From positions 1 through 5,620 of the forward strand of contig JAPLPI010000280.1 in assembly GCA_026400305.1 (NCBI GenBank): a stretch of 5,620 nt of DNA. The letters are read 5' to 3'. Source of the DNA: Alphaproteobacteria bacterium (lineage in GTDB: Bacteria; Pseudomonadota; Alphaproteobacteria; Micropepsales; Micropepsaceae). The notes below the pieces were generated by a model that saw nothing but the letters and a program-made list of their open reading frames with translations, had not been told where the DNA came from and did not search any database. The position numbers and the translations under genes are program-made. Below, piece after piece: positions 1 through 5,620 of the stretch (positions are counted from its first letter, which is position 1; each line of letters begins with the position of its first letter).

Positions 1-455
1 CCAATTCGTCCGGCCGCGGTTCCTCGCGCCGTCCTCATCGCGGCGGCGGCAATGACAAGGGCGGTCCATCCCAGCGCCAGCTGCGGGTGGGCGAAGCCTT
101 GCGTCACGCGCTGGCCGAAGTGCTGGGCCGCAACGAGATCCGCGAACCCCATCTGGACGGCGAGTCGGTGACCATTACCCAGGTCAAGCCGTCGCCCGAT
201 ATGCGTTATGCGACCGTCTATTGCGAACCCCTGGGCGGGCAGAATGCCAAGGAGATTGTCGCCGCTCTTAATCGCCACAAGGGATTCCTGCGCGGCGAGA
301 TGGGCCATCGGTTGACCATGAAATTCACCCCAGACCTGCGCTTTGTCGAAGACGAGTCTTTTGCCGAAGCCTTGAAGATCGAGACCATCCTGCGCTCGCC
401 AGAAGTCCGGCGCGATTTGACCGCGCATGACGGAGACGAGAGCGAAGAAGACTGA
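1..455 (+). CDS. rbfA: Ribosome-binding factor A, 5' end cut off by the window
   Basis: RbfA is a small KH-fold protein that binds free 30S subunits in the cytoplasm and helps 16S rRNA 5'-end maturation, especially in the cold. The frame is open from base 3 to the TGA at 453-455. Family blocks seen are SQRQLRVGEALRHALAEVL, then SPDMRYATVYCEPLGG, then LTMKFTPDLRFVEDES, and an acidic tail ending ESEED. The GTG at 87 is the first possible start inside the window, but it lies within the conserved RVGEAL block and would remove the residues before it. I therefore infer that the true start lies left of the window. The visible N-terminal part (about residues NSSGRGSSRRPHRGGGNDKGG) is rich in Gly and Arg, an extension before the KH core. 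The stop overlaps the truB start (TGATG), which suggests translational coupling. Identity is certain; only the 5' end is unknown. Confidence 0.95.
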   Translation, partial: NSSGRGSSRRPHRGGGNDKGGPSQRQLRVGEALRHALAEVLGRNEIREPHLDGESVTITQVKPSPDMRYATVYCEPLGGQNAKEIVAALNRHKGFLRGEMGHRLTMKFTPDLRFVEDESFAEALKIETILRSPEVRRDLTAHDGDESEED

Positions 456-1402
456 TGGGACGCCGCAAGAAGGGTAATCCGGTCCATGGATGGGTCATCC
501 TGGACAAGCCGCTGGGCATGACCTCGACGCAAGGGGTGGGCGCGGTGCGGCGCATTTTCGATGCCCAGAAGGCCGGCCATGCCGGCACCCTCGATCCCAT
601 GGCCACCGGCATCCTGGCGATTGCGCTGGGGGAAGCGACCAAGACGGTCCCCTATGCCATGGACGCCGACAAAACCTACCGCTTCACCGCCACCTGGGGG
701 GAAAGCCGCGACAGCGACGATGCGGAAGGAAAAGTCACCGGCAACTCGGATGTACGCCCCACCCGGGAGGCCATTGAGGCCATGCTGCCCCGCTTCACTG
801 GTACCCTGTCCCAGATCCCCCCGGTCTATTCGGCCATTAAGGTGGACGGGGAGCGGGCCTATGACCTGGCCCGGGACGGTGAGGAGGTGGTCCTCCAGGC
901 CCGCCCGGTGGAGGTGTTAGAGGCCAAGCTTCTGGGGGCCGAAAAAGACAGCGCCGCGTTTGAAATTCGTTGTAGCAAAGGGACTTACGTCCGTTCCTGG
1001 GTGCGAGATATCGCCATGGCCCTGGGAACTTTGGGGCATGTCACGGCCCTGCGAAGGACCCGGCTGGGGGGGTGGGACGAAAAATCAGCGGTCAGCCTAG
1101 AAACCCTGACCCCTTTTATGCATAGTCCCGCCGCTTTTGGGTATTTGAGGCCCCTTTCGACCGCGCTGGACGGCATCCCGGCCCTGGCCGTCAGTGGTCC
1201 CGATACGGTTCGCATCCGATCCGGCAACCCCATCCTCATTCGCGCGAACATCTTCGCCCGTATGAAGGACGGTTTTGGTGACGGCGAACTCTCCGGTCTT
1301 ACCGTCTTTCTCAGGGATGAGGAGGGTCAGCCCGTCGCATTGGCCGAAATCGCCGAAGGTGAGCTTCGTCCGTTTCGTGTCTTCAATTTTTCAACACCCT
1401 GA
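455..1402 (+). CDS. truB: tRNA pseudouridine(55) synthase TruB
   Basis: TruB isomerises U55 in the T-loop of tRNAs to pseudouridine and also acts as a tRNA-folding chaperone. The protein is 315 residues, about the E. coli length. The catalytic motif [12 protein letters not shown] puts the nucleophilic aspartate at D47. The stacking tyrosine of the family corresponds to Y75 (DKTYRF). The [16 protein letters not shown] block starts at Y125, and [10 protein letters not shown] places the conserved arginine at R180. The C-terminal [17 protein letters not shown] resembles the end of other alphaproteobacterial TruB proteins. The ATG at 455 overlaps the rbfA TGA by one base, with purine-rich GAAGAAG just upstream inside rbfA, so expression is probably coupled. 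The middle of the gene (about 830-1140) has more GGG and GAG runs than neighbouring genes, including a run of seven G at 1066-1072, but the frame is intact. rpsO follows 16 bases later in the same operon. Confidence 0.97.
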   Translation: MGRRKKGNPVHGWVILDKPLGMTSTQGVGAVRRIFDAQKAGHAGTLDPMATGILAIALGEATKTVPYAMDADKTYRFTATWGESRDSDDAEGKVTGNSDVRPTREAIEAMLPRFTGTLSQIPPVYSAIKVDGERAYDLARDGEEVVLQARPVEVLEAKLLGAEKDSAAFEIRCSKGTYVRSWVRDIAMALGTLGHVTALRRTRLGGWDEKSAVSLETLTPFMHSPAAFGYLRPLSTALDGIPALAVSGPDTVRIRSGNPILIRANIFARMKDGFGDGELSGLTVFLRDEEGQPVALAEIAEGELRPFRVFNFSTP

Positions 1403-1407
1403 TGTCC

Positions 1408-1413
1408 GGAAGA
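1408..1413 (+). promoter_or_regulatory. Shine-Dalgarno site of rpsO
   Basis: GGAAGA lies five bases before ATG 1419 in the short truB-rpsO gap. It fixes the S15 start and rules out the longer in-frame reading that would begin at 1275 inside truB. Confidence 0.7.
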
Positions 1414-1418
1414 AAACC

Positions 1419-1685
1419 ATGATTACTCCTGAACGCAAAAAAGAAGTCGTTGCCGAAAACGCCACCAGCAAGAACGACTCCGGCTCGCCGGAAGTCCAGA
1501 TCGCGATTCTGTCGGAGCGCATCACCAACCTAACTGGACACTTCAAGACCCATGCCAAGGACAATCACTCGCGCCGCGGCATGATCAAGATGGTCTCCCT
1601 GCGCCGCAACCTGCTGGACTATGTGAAGTCCAAGGATGTGAAGCGCTATGAAGGCATCATCGCCAAGCTGGGTCTGCGCCGCTGA
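1419..1685 (+). CDS. rpsO: 30S ribosomal protein S15
   Basis: S15 is a primary binder of the central domain of 16S rRNA and contributes to an inter-subunit bridge. The product is 88 residues, one shorter than E. coli S15. Recognisable blocks are [11 protein letters not shown] at the start, then [29 protein letters not shown] and the family signature [21 protein letters not shown], ending KLGLRR. The start is set by family length and by GGAAGA upstream. It follows truB by 16 bases, so it can be read through from the rbfA-truB operon; a private promoter inside the end of truB is possible but I cannot point to one. An intrinsic terminator begins 23 bases after the stop. The E. coli gene is autoregulated by a pseudoknot in its leader. 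The very short leader visible here gives no evidence for that mechanism. Confidence 0.97.
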   Translation: MITPERKKEVVAENATSKNDSGSPEVQIAILSERITNLTGHFKTHAKDNHSRRGMIKMVSLRRNLLDYVKSKDVKRYEGIIAKLGLRR

Positions 1686-1708
1686 TTTTTCACGGCAACA
1701 CGGAATAG

Positions 1709-1750
1709 GCACAGCCTTACGCAAAAGCGTAGGGCCGTGCTTTTTCTTTT
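1709..1750 (+). terminator. Intrinsic terminator between rpsO and pnp
   Basis: Left arm 1709-1722 and right arm 1727-1740 pair over 14 positions with one A-C mismatch and one G-U pair, closing an AAAA loop. The right arm runs straight into TTTTTCTTTT (1741-1750). This is a textbook Rho-independent terminator. Its position behind rpsO and before pnp matches the E. coli arrangement, where the terminator lets only part of the rpsO transcript continue into pnp. The strength is inferred, not measured. Confidence 0.9.
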
Positions 1751-1757
1751 GCGGGGG

Positions 1758-1784
1758 ATGAGCTCCCGCTGAAGCGAGCTCCAT
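1758..1784 (+). promoter_or_regulatory. Hairpin I of the pnp leader
   Basis: ATGAGCT (1758-1764) pairs with AGCTCCAT (1777-1784), with a bulged C at 1782. CGC/GCG pair above an internal CC bulge (1765-1766), and a TGAA loop lies at 1770-1773. The hexamer GAGCTC occurs twice (1760-1765 and 1776-1781). A competing fold is visible: GGGAGC at 1787-1792 can instead pair with GCTCCC at 1762-1767, and GGAGC at 1788-1792 with GCTCC at 1778-1782. By analogy with E. coli, where RNase III and PNPase act on a leader hairpin for autoregulation, this could be a control element. That role is inference. Confidence 0.5.
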
Positions 1785-1800
1785 AGGGGAGCCGTACACC

Positions 1801-1825
1801 GCACGCGCGCAATATGGCGGCGTGC
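1801..1825 (+). promoter_or_regulatory. Hairpin II of the pnp leader, next to the ribosome binding site
   Basis: GCACGC (1801-1806) pairs with GCGTGC (1820-1825). After a bulged G at 1807, CGC (1808-1810) pairs with GCG (1817-1819), leaving an AATATG loop. The stem ends six bases before the unbroken purine stretch 1831-1846 that leads into the pnp ATG, so folding or processing of this stem could set access to the start. No T-run follows, so it is not a terminator. Confidence 0.5.
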
Positions 1826-1830
1826 ATATT

Positions 1831-1846
1831 AAGAGAAGAAGAAAAA
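1831..1846 (+). promoter_or_regulatory. Purine-only ribosome binding region of pnp
   Basis: Sixteen consecutive purines (AAGAGAAG, then AAGAAAAA) precede ATG 1847. There is no strong GGAGG core. The site supports the start at 1847 rather than the in-frame ATG at 1814, which lies in the loop of the upstream hairpin and would add a non-conserved [11 protein letters not shown] stretch. Confidence 0.55.
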
Positions 1847-3982
1847 ATGTTCACCATCCACAAAGAAACGATTGAATGGGGTGGCCGCGAGCTGACCCTC
1901 GAAACCGGTAAGATTGCCCGCCAGGCCGATGGCTCGGTGCTGGCCACCTATGGCGAAACTGTTGTGCTGGCCACCGTGGTCGGCGCCGCCAACCCGAAGG
2001 AAGGCGTGGACTTCTTCCCGCTGACCGTGAATTATCAGGAACGCTATTACGCCGCCGGCAAGATACCGGGCGGCTATTTCAAGCGCGAACGCGGCCTGAC
2101 CGAGCGTGAGACCCTGATCTCGCGCCTGATCGACCGTCCTATCCGCCCCCTGTTCGCCGACGGCTATCGCAACGAGACGCTGGTTGTGGCGCAGGTACTG
2201 AGCCACGATCTGGAAAATGATCCCGACATCCTGGCGATGATCGCGGTGTCGGCGGCGCTGACCCTGTCCGGTCTGCCTTTCCAGGGCCCGATCGGCGCGG
2301 CGCGCGTCGGTTACATCGACGGCGAATACAAGCTGAACCCGCCGCTGGACGAGATGCCCAATTCCAAACTGGAACTGGTTGTCGCCGGCACCCGCGATGC
2401 GGTGATGATGGTGGAATCCGAAGCCCAGGAACTCAGCGAAGACGTGATGCTGGGCGCCGTGATGTTCGGCCACCAGCAGATGCAGACCGCCATCGACGCC
2501 ATCATCCGCCTAGCGGAAAAGGCGGCGAAGGACCCGCGTCCCGTGCTGCAGGATGTGCATGCCCCGGTGCGCGCCGCCATCAAGTCAGCGGCCTCCGCCG
2601 ATCTGGCTGCCGCGTTCCAGATCCCGGTCAAGTTCACGCGTCGCGATGCGCTGAGCGCCGTGAAGAAGAAGTTTTCTGAGCAGTTCGTCGGGGAAGGTGA
2701 AGGCAGGGTTCCCGCCAATGTCTATGGCGGCCTGTTGCATGACGTGGAAGCCGATGTGATGCGCAACGCGGTGCTGGACACCAAGAAGCGTGTCGATGGC
2801 CGTGACCTGACGACGGTTCGTCCGATCGTGGCGGAAGTCGGCATCCTGCCGCGCACCCATGGTTCGGCCCTGTTCACCCGTGGCGAAACCCAGGCGCTTT
2901 GCATCGCCACCCTGGGCACCGCTGAAGACGAACAGTTTGTCGACAGCCTGGAAGGCACCGGCAAGCAGACCTTCATGTTGCACTACAACTTCCCTCCCTA
3001 CTCGGTCGGCGAGACCGGCCGCATGGGTGCTCCGGGCCGCCGCGAAATCGGCCATGGCAAGCTGGCCTGGCGCGCCATCCATCCGATGCTGCCCAAGAAG
3101 GACGAGTTCCCTTACACCATCCGCGTGGTGTCCGAGATCACCGAATCCAACGGGTCGTCCTCGATGGCCTCGGTGTGCGGCACCTCGCTGGCGCTGATGG
3201 ATGCGGGCGTTCCGCTGAAGCGTCCCACGGCCGGTATCGCCATGGGCTTGATCTTGGAAGGCGAACGTTATGTCGTCCTGTCGGACATCCTGGGTGACGA
3301 GGATCACCTGGGCGACATGGACTTCAAGGTGGCGGGCACCGACGAAGGCATCACCAGTCTGCAGATGGACATCAAGATTTCCGGCATCAATGAGGAAATC
3401 ATGAAGACCGCCTTGGCGCAGGCCAAGGGCGGGCGACTGCACATCCTGGGCGAGATGAACAAGGCCCTGACCGGCGCTCGCGCCGAGCTGGGCGAGCACG
3501 CCCCGCGCATCGAGCAGATCAAGATCCCCACCGATAAGATCCGCGACGTGATCGGCACTGGTGGCAAGGTGATCCGCGAGATCGTGGAAAAGACCGGCGC
3601 CAAGATCAATGTCGAGGACGACGGCACCGTGAAGGTCGCCTCCAGCGACCATGAAGCGATCAAGGCGGCGATCAAGTGGATCCGCGGCCTGACGGCGGAT
3701 CCGGAAGTCGGCCAGATCTATGATGGCAAGATCGTCAAGGTGATGGATTTTGGCGCCTTCGTGAACTTCTTCGGCCCCAAGGACGGCTTGGTGCATGTCT
3801 CGGAACTGGCCGCTGGCCGCGTCGCCAATCCCAAGGACGTGGTCAAGGAAGGTCAGGCCGTGAAGGTCAAGCTTTTGGGCTTCGATGATCGCGGCAAGGT
3901 GCGCCTGTCTATGAAGCAGGTGGACCAGACCACCGGCGAGGACATCGGCAAAAAGCCGGTCGGCGACGCACCGCAGGCCTAA
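1847..3982 (+). CDS. pnp: Polyribonucleotide nucleotidyltransferase (PNPase)
   Basis: PNPase is a trimeric cytoplasmic 3'-5' exoribonuclease that degrades RNA phosphorolytically to nucleoside diphosphates and can run in reverse to add tails. The product is 711 residues, the usual length. Domains in order are: first RNase PH domain (about 10-140) with the RNA-contact loop GGYFKRE at 75-81 and [10 protein letters not shown] after it; helical linker (about 240-310); second, catalytic RNase PH domain (about 315-545) with phosphate-binding S437-S439 in [11 protein letters not shown] and catalytic D486, D492 and K494 in [12 protein letters not shown] domain with GTGG at 570-573; S1 domain from about 622 ([11 protein letters not shown]) to LSMKQV. 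A short tail ends DAPQA. The start is taken at [11 protein letters not shown] from family alignment. It is separated from rpsO by a terminator and a folded leader, so its level is probably set apart from the upstream genes. No active-site residue is missing. Confidence 0.98.
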   Translation: MFTIHKETIEWGGRELTLETGKIARQADGSVLATYGETVVLATVVGAANPKEGVDFFPLTVNYQERYYAAGKIPGGYFKRERGLTERETLISRLIDRPIRPLFADGYRNETLVVAQVLSHDLENDPDILAMIAVSAALTLSGLPFQGPIGAARVGYIDGEYKLNPPLDEMPNSKLELVVAGTRDAVMMVESEAQELSEDVMLGAVMFGHQQMQTAIDAIIRLAEKAAKDPRPVLQDVHAPVRAAIKSAASADLAAAFQIPVKFTRRDALSAVKKKFSEQFVGEGEGRVPANVYGGLLHDVEADVMRNAVLDTKKRVDGRDLTTVRPIVAEVGILPRTHGSALFTRGETQALCIATLGTAEDEQFVDSLEGTGKQTFMLHYNFPPYSVGETGRMGAPGRREIGHGKLAWRAIHPMLPKKDEFPYTIRVVSEITESNGSSSMASVCGTSLALMDAGVPLKRPTAGIAMGLILEGERYVVLSDILGDEDHLGDMDFKVAGTDEGITSLQMDIKISGINEEIMKTALAQAKGGRLHILGEMNKALTGARAELGEHAPRIEQIKIPTDKIRDVIGTGGKVIREIVEKTGAKINVEDDGTVKVASSDHEAIKAAIKWIRGLTADPEVGQIYDGKIVKVMDFGAFVNFFGPKDGLVHVSELAAGRVANPKDVVKEGQAVKVKLLGFDDRGKVRLSMKQVDQTTGEDIGKKPVGDAPQA

Positions 3983-4003
3983 AGTCTCTTTGTCACTAAT
4001 GAG

Positions 4004-4037
4004 AAAGCCGTCCGTGAAAGCGGGCGGCTTTTTCTTT
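4004..4037 (+). terminator. Intrinsic terminator of pnp
   Basis: GCCGTCCG (4007-4014) pairs with CGGGCGGC (4021-4028) with a single T-G wobble and a TGAAAG loop. AAA (4004-4006) extends the stem into the TTTTTCTTT tract (4029-4037). It starts 22 bases after the pnp stop and closes the rbfA-truB-rpsO-pnp operon. There is no matching T-run for the opposite strand. Confidence 0.92.
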
Positions 4038-4066
4038 GGCTGGTTAACCGTTGAGGCCCCTTCTGC

Positions 4067-4094
4067 TTGTAGCGGCTCCACGCAAAGGTTATTT
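4067..4094 (+). promoter_or_regulatory. Weak candidate promoter for the small membrane protein gene
   Basis: TTGTAG (4067-4072) and TTATTT (4089-4094) are 16 bases apart. The -10 match is poor. A start point about seven bases downstream would fall at or next to ATG 4102, implying a very short leader or none. A promoter is expected somewhere in 4038-4101, because the terminator at 4004-4037 separates this gene from pnp, but this assignment is tentative. Confidence 0.2.
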
Positions 4095-4101
4095 GTCCGC
4101 T

Positions 4102-4401
4102 ATGGCTGTGCTGATGCGCCTGATAAGCTTGATTTTGATCGTCATCGCCCTTCTGCTGCTGGGCGCGGACGCGGTGTCGTCGCTGGAACGCGGCGGCGAA
4201 CTGGTGGTGCGCAGCCTGGGCAATGTCTGGGGCATTCTCAACCAGCAAAGCCTAGACGCCTTGAAATTCTGGGTACAGAATCACGCGCCATCCCTGGCGC
4301 AGGGCGTCTATTCGTTCCTGGCGCTGCCGGGCTGGGCCGCGACCGGCGTGCTGGGCGTTATTCTGGCCTTCGTGTTCGGACGCCGTCTCGGTCCGGAATA
4401 G
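4102..4401 (+). CDS. Small two-helix membrane protein, function unknown
   Basis: The product is 99 residues with two clear hydrophobic helices. The first is about residues 4-25 (LMRLISLILIVIALLLLGAD) and the second about 72-92 (FLALPGWAATGVLGVILAFVF), followed by RRLGPE. Between them is a roughly 45-residue soluble stretch with SLGNVWGILNQQSLDALKFWVQ. The second helix opens with an LPGWA motif, and the protein ends in arginines consistent with a cytoplasmic C-terminus. With two helices the N-terminus would then also be cytoplasmic and the linker periplasmic. I have the impression that proteins of this layout occur in alphaproteobacteria as hypothetical proteins, but I cannot name a family. 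ATG 4102 was chosen because it directly precedes the first helix. The TTG at 4051 is in frame but too far upstream, and ATG 4114 is a possible alternative. No convincing Shine-Dalgarno lies before any of them. Its stop abuts the stop of the opposite gene with no gap. Confidence 0.75.
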   Translation: MAVLMRLISLILIVIALLLLGADAVSSLERGGELVVRSLGNVWGILNQQSLDALKFWVQNHAPSLAQGVYSFLALPGWAATGVLGVILAFVFGRRLGPE

Positions 4402-4965
4402 TCAGCGATTTTTCCCTGGCACCCACAGCACATCGCCAATGCCGCCGTCATTGGCGGTGCGCGCCATCACGAACAGGTGATCCGACAGCCGGTTTATGTA
4501 GTGCAGCGCCGCCTTGTTGATTTTTTCATGCTGCGCCAGGGTGACCATCGCCGCTTCCGCCCGCCGCGCAATGGCGCGGGCCAGATGCAGATGCGCGGCC
4601 AGGGCCGTGCCGCCCGGCAACACAAAAGAAGTCAGGGGCGCTAGCTTTTCGTTCATCGCATCAATCTCGTGTTCCAGCCGTTCCATCTGAGCGCCCGCAA
4701 CGCGCAGTCGGCTTTCGGCCTTTCGGCCATCCTCAGGCGCGCTGAGGTCGGCGCCTAGATCGAACAGGTCATTCTGGATACGTGCCAGCATGGCATCCGG
4801 ATTGCCTTGGGCATTCAGCCGGGCAATGCCGATGGCGCTGTTGGCTTCGTCGACGGCGCCGATTGCCGTGATGCGCATTGAGGCCTTGGAAACGCGGCTG
4901 CCGTCGCCCAGCCCGGTTTCGCCGGAATCGCCTGTTTTTGTGTAGATTTTGTTGAGTGTGACCAT
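4402..4965 (-). CDS. PduO-type ATP:cob(I)alamin adenosyltransferase
   Basis: The enzyme transfers the adenosyl group of ATP to cob(I)alamin, giving adenosylcobalamin for enzymes such as methylmalonyl-CoA mutase. It is a cytosolic trimer of helical bundles, homologous to human MMAB. The product is 187 residues. The N-terminal ATP-binding motif is complete: NKIYTKTGDSGETGLGDGSRVSK (residues 5-27). VDEANSAIG (38-46), QNDLFDLGADLS (64-75), LPGG (116-119), the arginine-rich helix ARAIARRAE (129-137) and INRLSDHLFVMAR (157-169) follow in family order. ATG 4965 gives the usual MVTLNKIYT opening; a TTG six bases earlier (4971) would add only two residues. The name in databases may be cobO or pduO, so no symbol is given. 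It is transcribed alone leftwards from the short divergent region and converges with the membrane protein gene. No other cobalamin gene or cobalamin riboswitch is visible nearby. Confidence 0.93.
   Translation of the reverse strand: MVTLNKIYTKTGDSGETGLGDGSRVSKASMRITAIGAVDEANSAIGIARLNAQGNPDAMLARIQNDLFDLGADLSAPEDGRKAESRLRVAGAQMERLEHEIDAMNEKLAPLTSFVLPGGTALAAHLHLARAIARRAEAAMVTLAQHEKINKAALHYINRLSDHLFVMARTANDGGIGDVLWVPGKNR
4434..4456. repeat. Perfect 8-base inverted repeat near the convergent gene ends
   Basis: CGCCAATG (4434-4441) and CATTGGCG (4449-4456) are exact reverse complements around a seven-base loop. They lie inside the last 20 codons of the adenosyltransferase gene, 33 bases past the convergent junction. 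Transcripts from either side could form this stem. No T-run follows on either strand, so it is not a standard intrinsic terminator. It may only reflect the codons for DGGIGD. Confidence 0.4.
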
Positions 4966-4980
4966 GTGCAAATCTGTCTC

Positions 4981-5008
4981 TTGCCCCTTATAGCTTAACG
5001 GCTATGAT
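4981..5008 (+). promoter_or_regulatory. Sigma70-type promoter of the zinc-finger gene and polA
   Basis: TTGCCC (4981-4986) and TATGAT (5003-5008) are separated by 16 bases. The -10 matches five of six consensus positions and the -35 four of six. Transcription would begin near 5015, giving a leader of roughly 24 bases before ATG 5039. It is the best promoter match I saw in the window. Confidence 0.55.
4987..4992 (-). promoter_or_regulatory. Candidate -10 element for the adenosyltransferase gene
   Basis: On the - strand this reads TATAAG, five of six to consensus, about 22 bases before ATG 4965. The matching -35 is poor (CCGGCA at 5011-5016, 18-base spacing). It adjoins the -35 of the rightward promoter, so the two would occupy overlapping DNA. 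Confidence 0.35.
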
Positions 5009-5038
5009 CCTGCCGGTCCTGCGAATTTGAGTGTTCCC

Positions 5039-5215
5039 ATGCCCGTTCAGGCTCCCGAAATCGTCGAAACCGACAACACCCGCGTCGCCTGCGATGGCGG
5101 CGGCGGCGCCTTGGGCCACCCCAAGGTGTTCCTGGAAATTGGCCGCGAAAATGCGGTGGAATGTCCGTATTGCGATAAGCGCTTTGTCCTTAAGGCCGGG
5201 GCGACCCATCATTGA
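5039..5215 (+). CDS. CHCC zinc-finger protein, NDUFS6-like
   Basis: The product is a 58-residue cytosolic protein consisting of almost nothing but one zinc site: C18, H27, C42 and C45 in the spacing C-X8-H-X14-C-X2-C (ACDGGGGALGHPKVFLEIG, then VECPYCDKRFVL). This is the pattern of the zf-CHCC family, whose mitochondrial member NDUFS6 is an accessory subunit of respiratory complex I. Alphaproteobacterial complex I has a related small subunit, so a role with NADH dehydrogenase is plausible, although no nuo gene is in the window. ATG 5039 is preferred; TTG 5027 would add four residues (MSVP). A good promoter lies just upstream. The TGA stop overlaps the apparent TTG start of polA, so the two genes are probably co-transcribed and translationally coupled. 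Confidence 0.9.
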   Translation: MPVQAPEIVETDNTRVACDGGGGALGHPKVFLEIGRENAVECPYCDKRFVLKAGATHH

Positions 5216-5620
5216 GCGCCCTGAAAAAGGGTGATCACCTCTATCTGGTGGACGGTTCGGGCTATTTGTTCCGCGCCTATCACGCTCTCCCCCCCCTGAC
5301 CCGAAAATCCGACGGCCTGCCGGTGGGCGCGGTGTCCGGCTACTGCAACATGCTGTGGAAACTCTTAGAGGACATGAAGGGTCCTGAACAGCCCACCCAT
5401 CTGGCGGTGGTGTTCGACGCCAGCAAGAAGACCTTTCGCAACGCGATCTACAAGGAATACAAGGCGCACCGTCCGCCGGCGCCCGAGGACCTAATCCCCC
5501 AATTCCCGCTGGTGCGCGATGCCACCCGCGCCTTTGGCGTCAGTTGCGTGGAGATGAGCGGCTATGAGGCCGACGACCTGATCGCATCTTATGCGCGGCT
5601 GGCGCACGAGGCCGGCGCTC
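5212..5620 (+). CDS. polA: DNA polymerase I, 5' part only (5'-3' nuclease domain)
   Basis: PolA fills gaps and removes Okazaki primers during replication and repair. The first 136 codons are present; the frame is open to the right edge. The residues belong to the N-terminal FEN-like 5'-3' nuclease domain. The opening is KKGDHLYLVDGSGYLFRAYHA with metal-binding D14. Next come VVFDASKKTFRNAIYKEYKAHRPPAPEDL with D69 and its basic helix, then GYEADDLIA with E119, D121 and D122. These match the acidic metal ligands of the family. No ATG precedes the conserved block in this frame. TTG 5212 gives MSALKKGDHLYLVDG and overlaps the TGA of the zinc-finger gene, so it is the likely start; the next in-frame GTG (5248) falls inside the conserved LVDG motif. 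There is a run of eight C at 5289-5296, but the frame holds across it. Confidence 0.95.
   Translation, partial: MSALKKGDHLYLVDGSGYLFRAYHALPPLTRKSDGLPVGAVSGYCNMLWKLLEDMKGPEQPTHLAVVFDASKKTFRNAIYKEYKAHRPPAPEDLIPQFPLVRDATRAFGVSCVEMSGYEADDLIASYARLAHEAGA

Noticed and set aside
1814..1846. Upstream ATG that would lengthen PNPase by 11 residues
   Set aside because: The ATG sits in a hairpin loop, and the added residues are encoded by the ribosome binding purine stretch and are not conserved. ATG 1847 gives the family start.
1829..2473. A 214-codon - strand frame across the start of pnp
   Set aside because: Its sequence is antisense of conserved PNPase codons, rich in H, Q, R and F, with no start signal or family motif.
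2585..4081. A 498-codon open frame on the - strand antisense to pnp
   Set aside because: It mirrors the PNPase codons exactly. Its translation is compositionally odd (runs of H, D, L, A, Q) with no recognisable domain, as expected for the antisense of a GC-rich gene.
4285..4300. Perfect stem GCGCCA-TCCC-TGGCGC as a terminator
   Set aside because: It lies inside the membrane protein coding region and has no T-run after it; it is probably chance in GC-rich coding DNA.
3990..4520. A 176-codon + strand frame overlapping the pnp terminator, the membrane gene and the adenosyltransferase
   Set aside because: It runs through a terminator hairpin and antisense to a well-supported gene, and its translation has no family features.
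4966..5038. Cobalamin riboswitch before the adenosyltransferase gene
   Set aside because: The whole divergent gap is only 73 bases, far too short for a cobalamin aptamer, and no B12-box-like core is seen.
4988..5212. A - strand frame opposite the zinc-finger gene
   Set aside because: The + strand carries the complete CHCC motif with correct spacing; the - strand reading shows no motif and would cover the divergent promoters.
1..5620. Mobile element, CRISPR array, defence system or other novel multi-gene system
   Set aside because: Every frame with support is a housekeeping gene or a small conserved-looking protein. No direct repeats, transposase, integrase, attachment site or atypical composition is seen.

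Overview
The window reads as a piece of a GC-rich alphaproteobacterial chromosome. The evidence is the canonical order rbfA-truB-rpsO-pnp with alphaproteobacterial-style protein sequences (RbfA with a 'PSQRQLRVGEALRHAL' opening, PNPase with a GGYFKRERG loop, polA opening KKGDHLYLVDGSGYLFRAYHALPPLTRKSDGLPVGAV), and a free-standing NDUFS6-like CHCC zinc-finger protein of the kind found in alphaproteobacteria and mitochondria. A genus cannot be given; a Rhodospirillales-like lineage is only a guess. There are no mobile elements, CRISPR arrays, tRNAs or rRNAs, and no stretch above 300 bases lacks a gene.

Left part (1-4037): the downstream half of the classic translation/RNA-metabolism operon. rbfA (30S maturation, cut by the left edge) overlaps truB (tRNA U55 pseudouridine synthase) by one base. 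rpsO (ribosomal protein S15) follows after 16 bases. A strong intrinsic terminator stands behind rpsO. A leader with two further hairpins then precedes pnp (polynucleotide phosphorylase), which is closed by a second intrinsic terminator. This is the same logic as in E. coli, where rpsO and pnp are partly uncoupled by a terminator and a structured, processed pnp leader.

Middle part (4038-4965): a small two-helix membrane protein of unknown function on the + strand meets, tail to tail and with no spacer, a PduO-type ATP:cob(I)alamin adenosyltransferase on the - strand. The latter makes adenosylcobalamin.

Right part (4966-5620): a 73-base divergent region holds a good sigma70-like promoter facing right and a weaker -10 facing left. 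It drives a 58-residue CHCC zinc-finger protein (bacterial relative of complex I subunit NDUFS6). That gene's stop codon overlaps an apparent TTG start of polA (DNA polymerase I), which runs off the right edge after the first 136 codons of its 5'-3' nuclease domain.

I see no previously undescribed system. This is housekeeping DNA. The points deserving a second look are regulatory or architectural: the pnp leader folds, the zero-gap convergent junction, the back-to-back promoters, the TTG-started polA coupled to the zinc-finger gene, and the uncharacterised small membrane protein.
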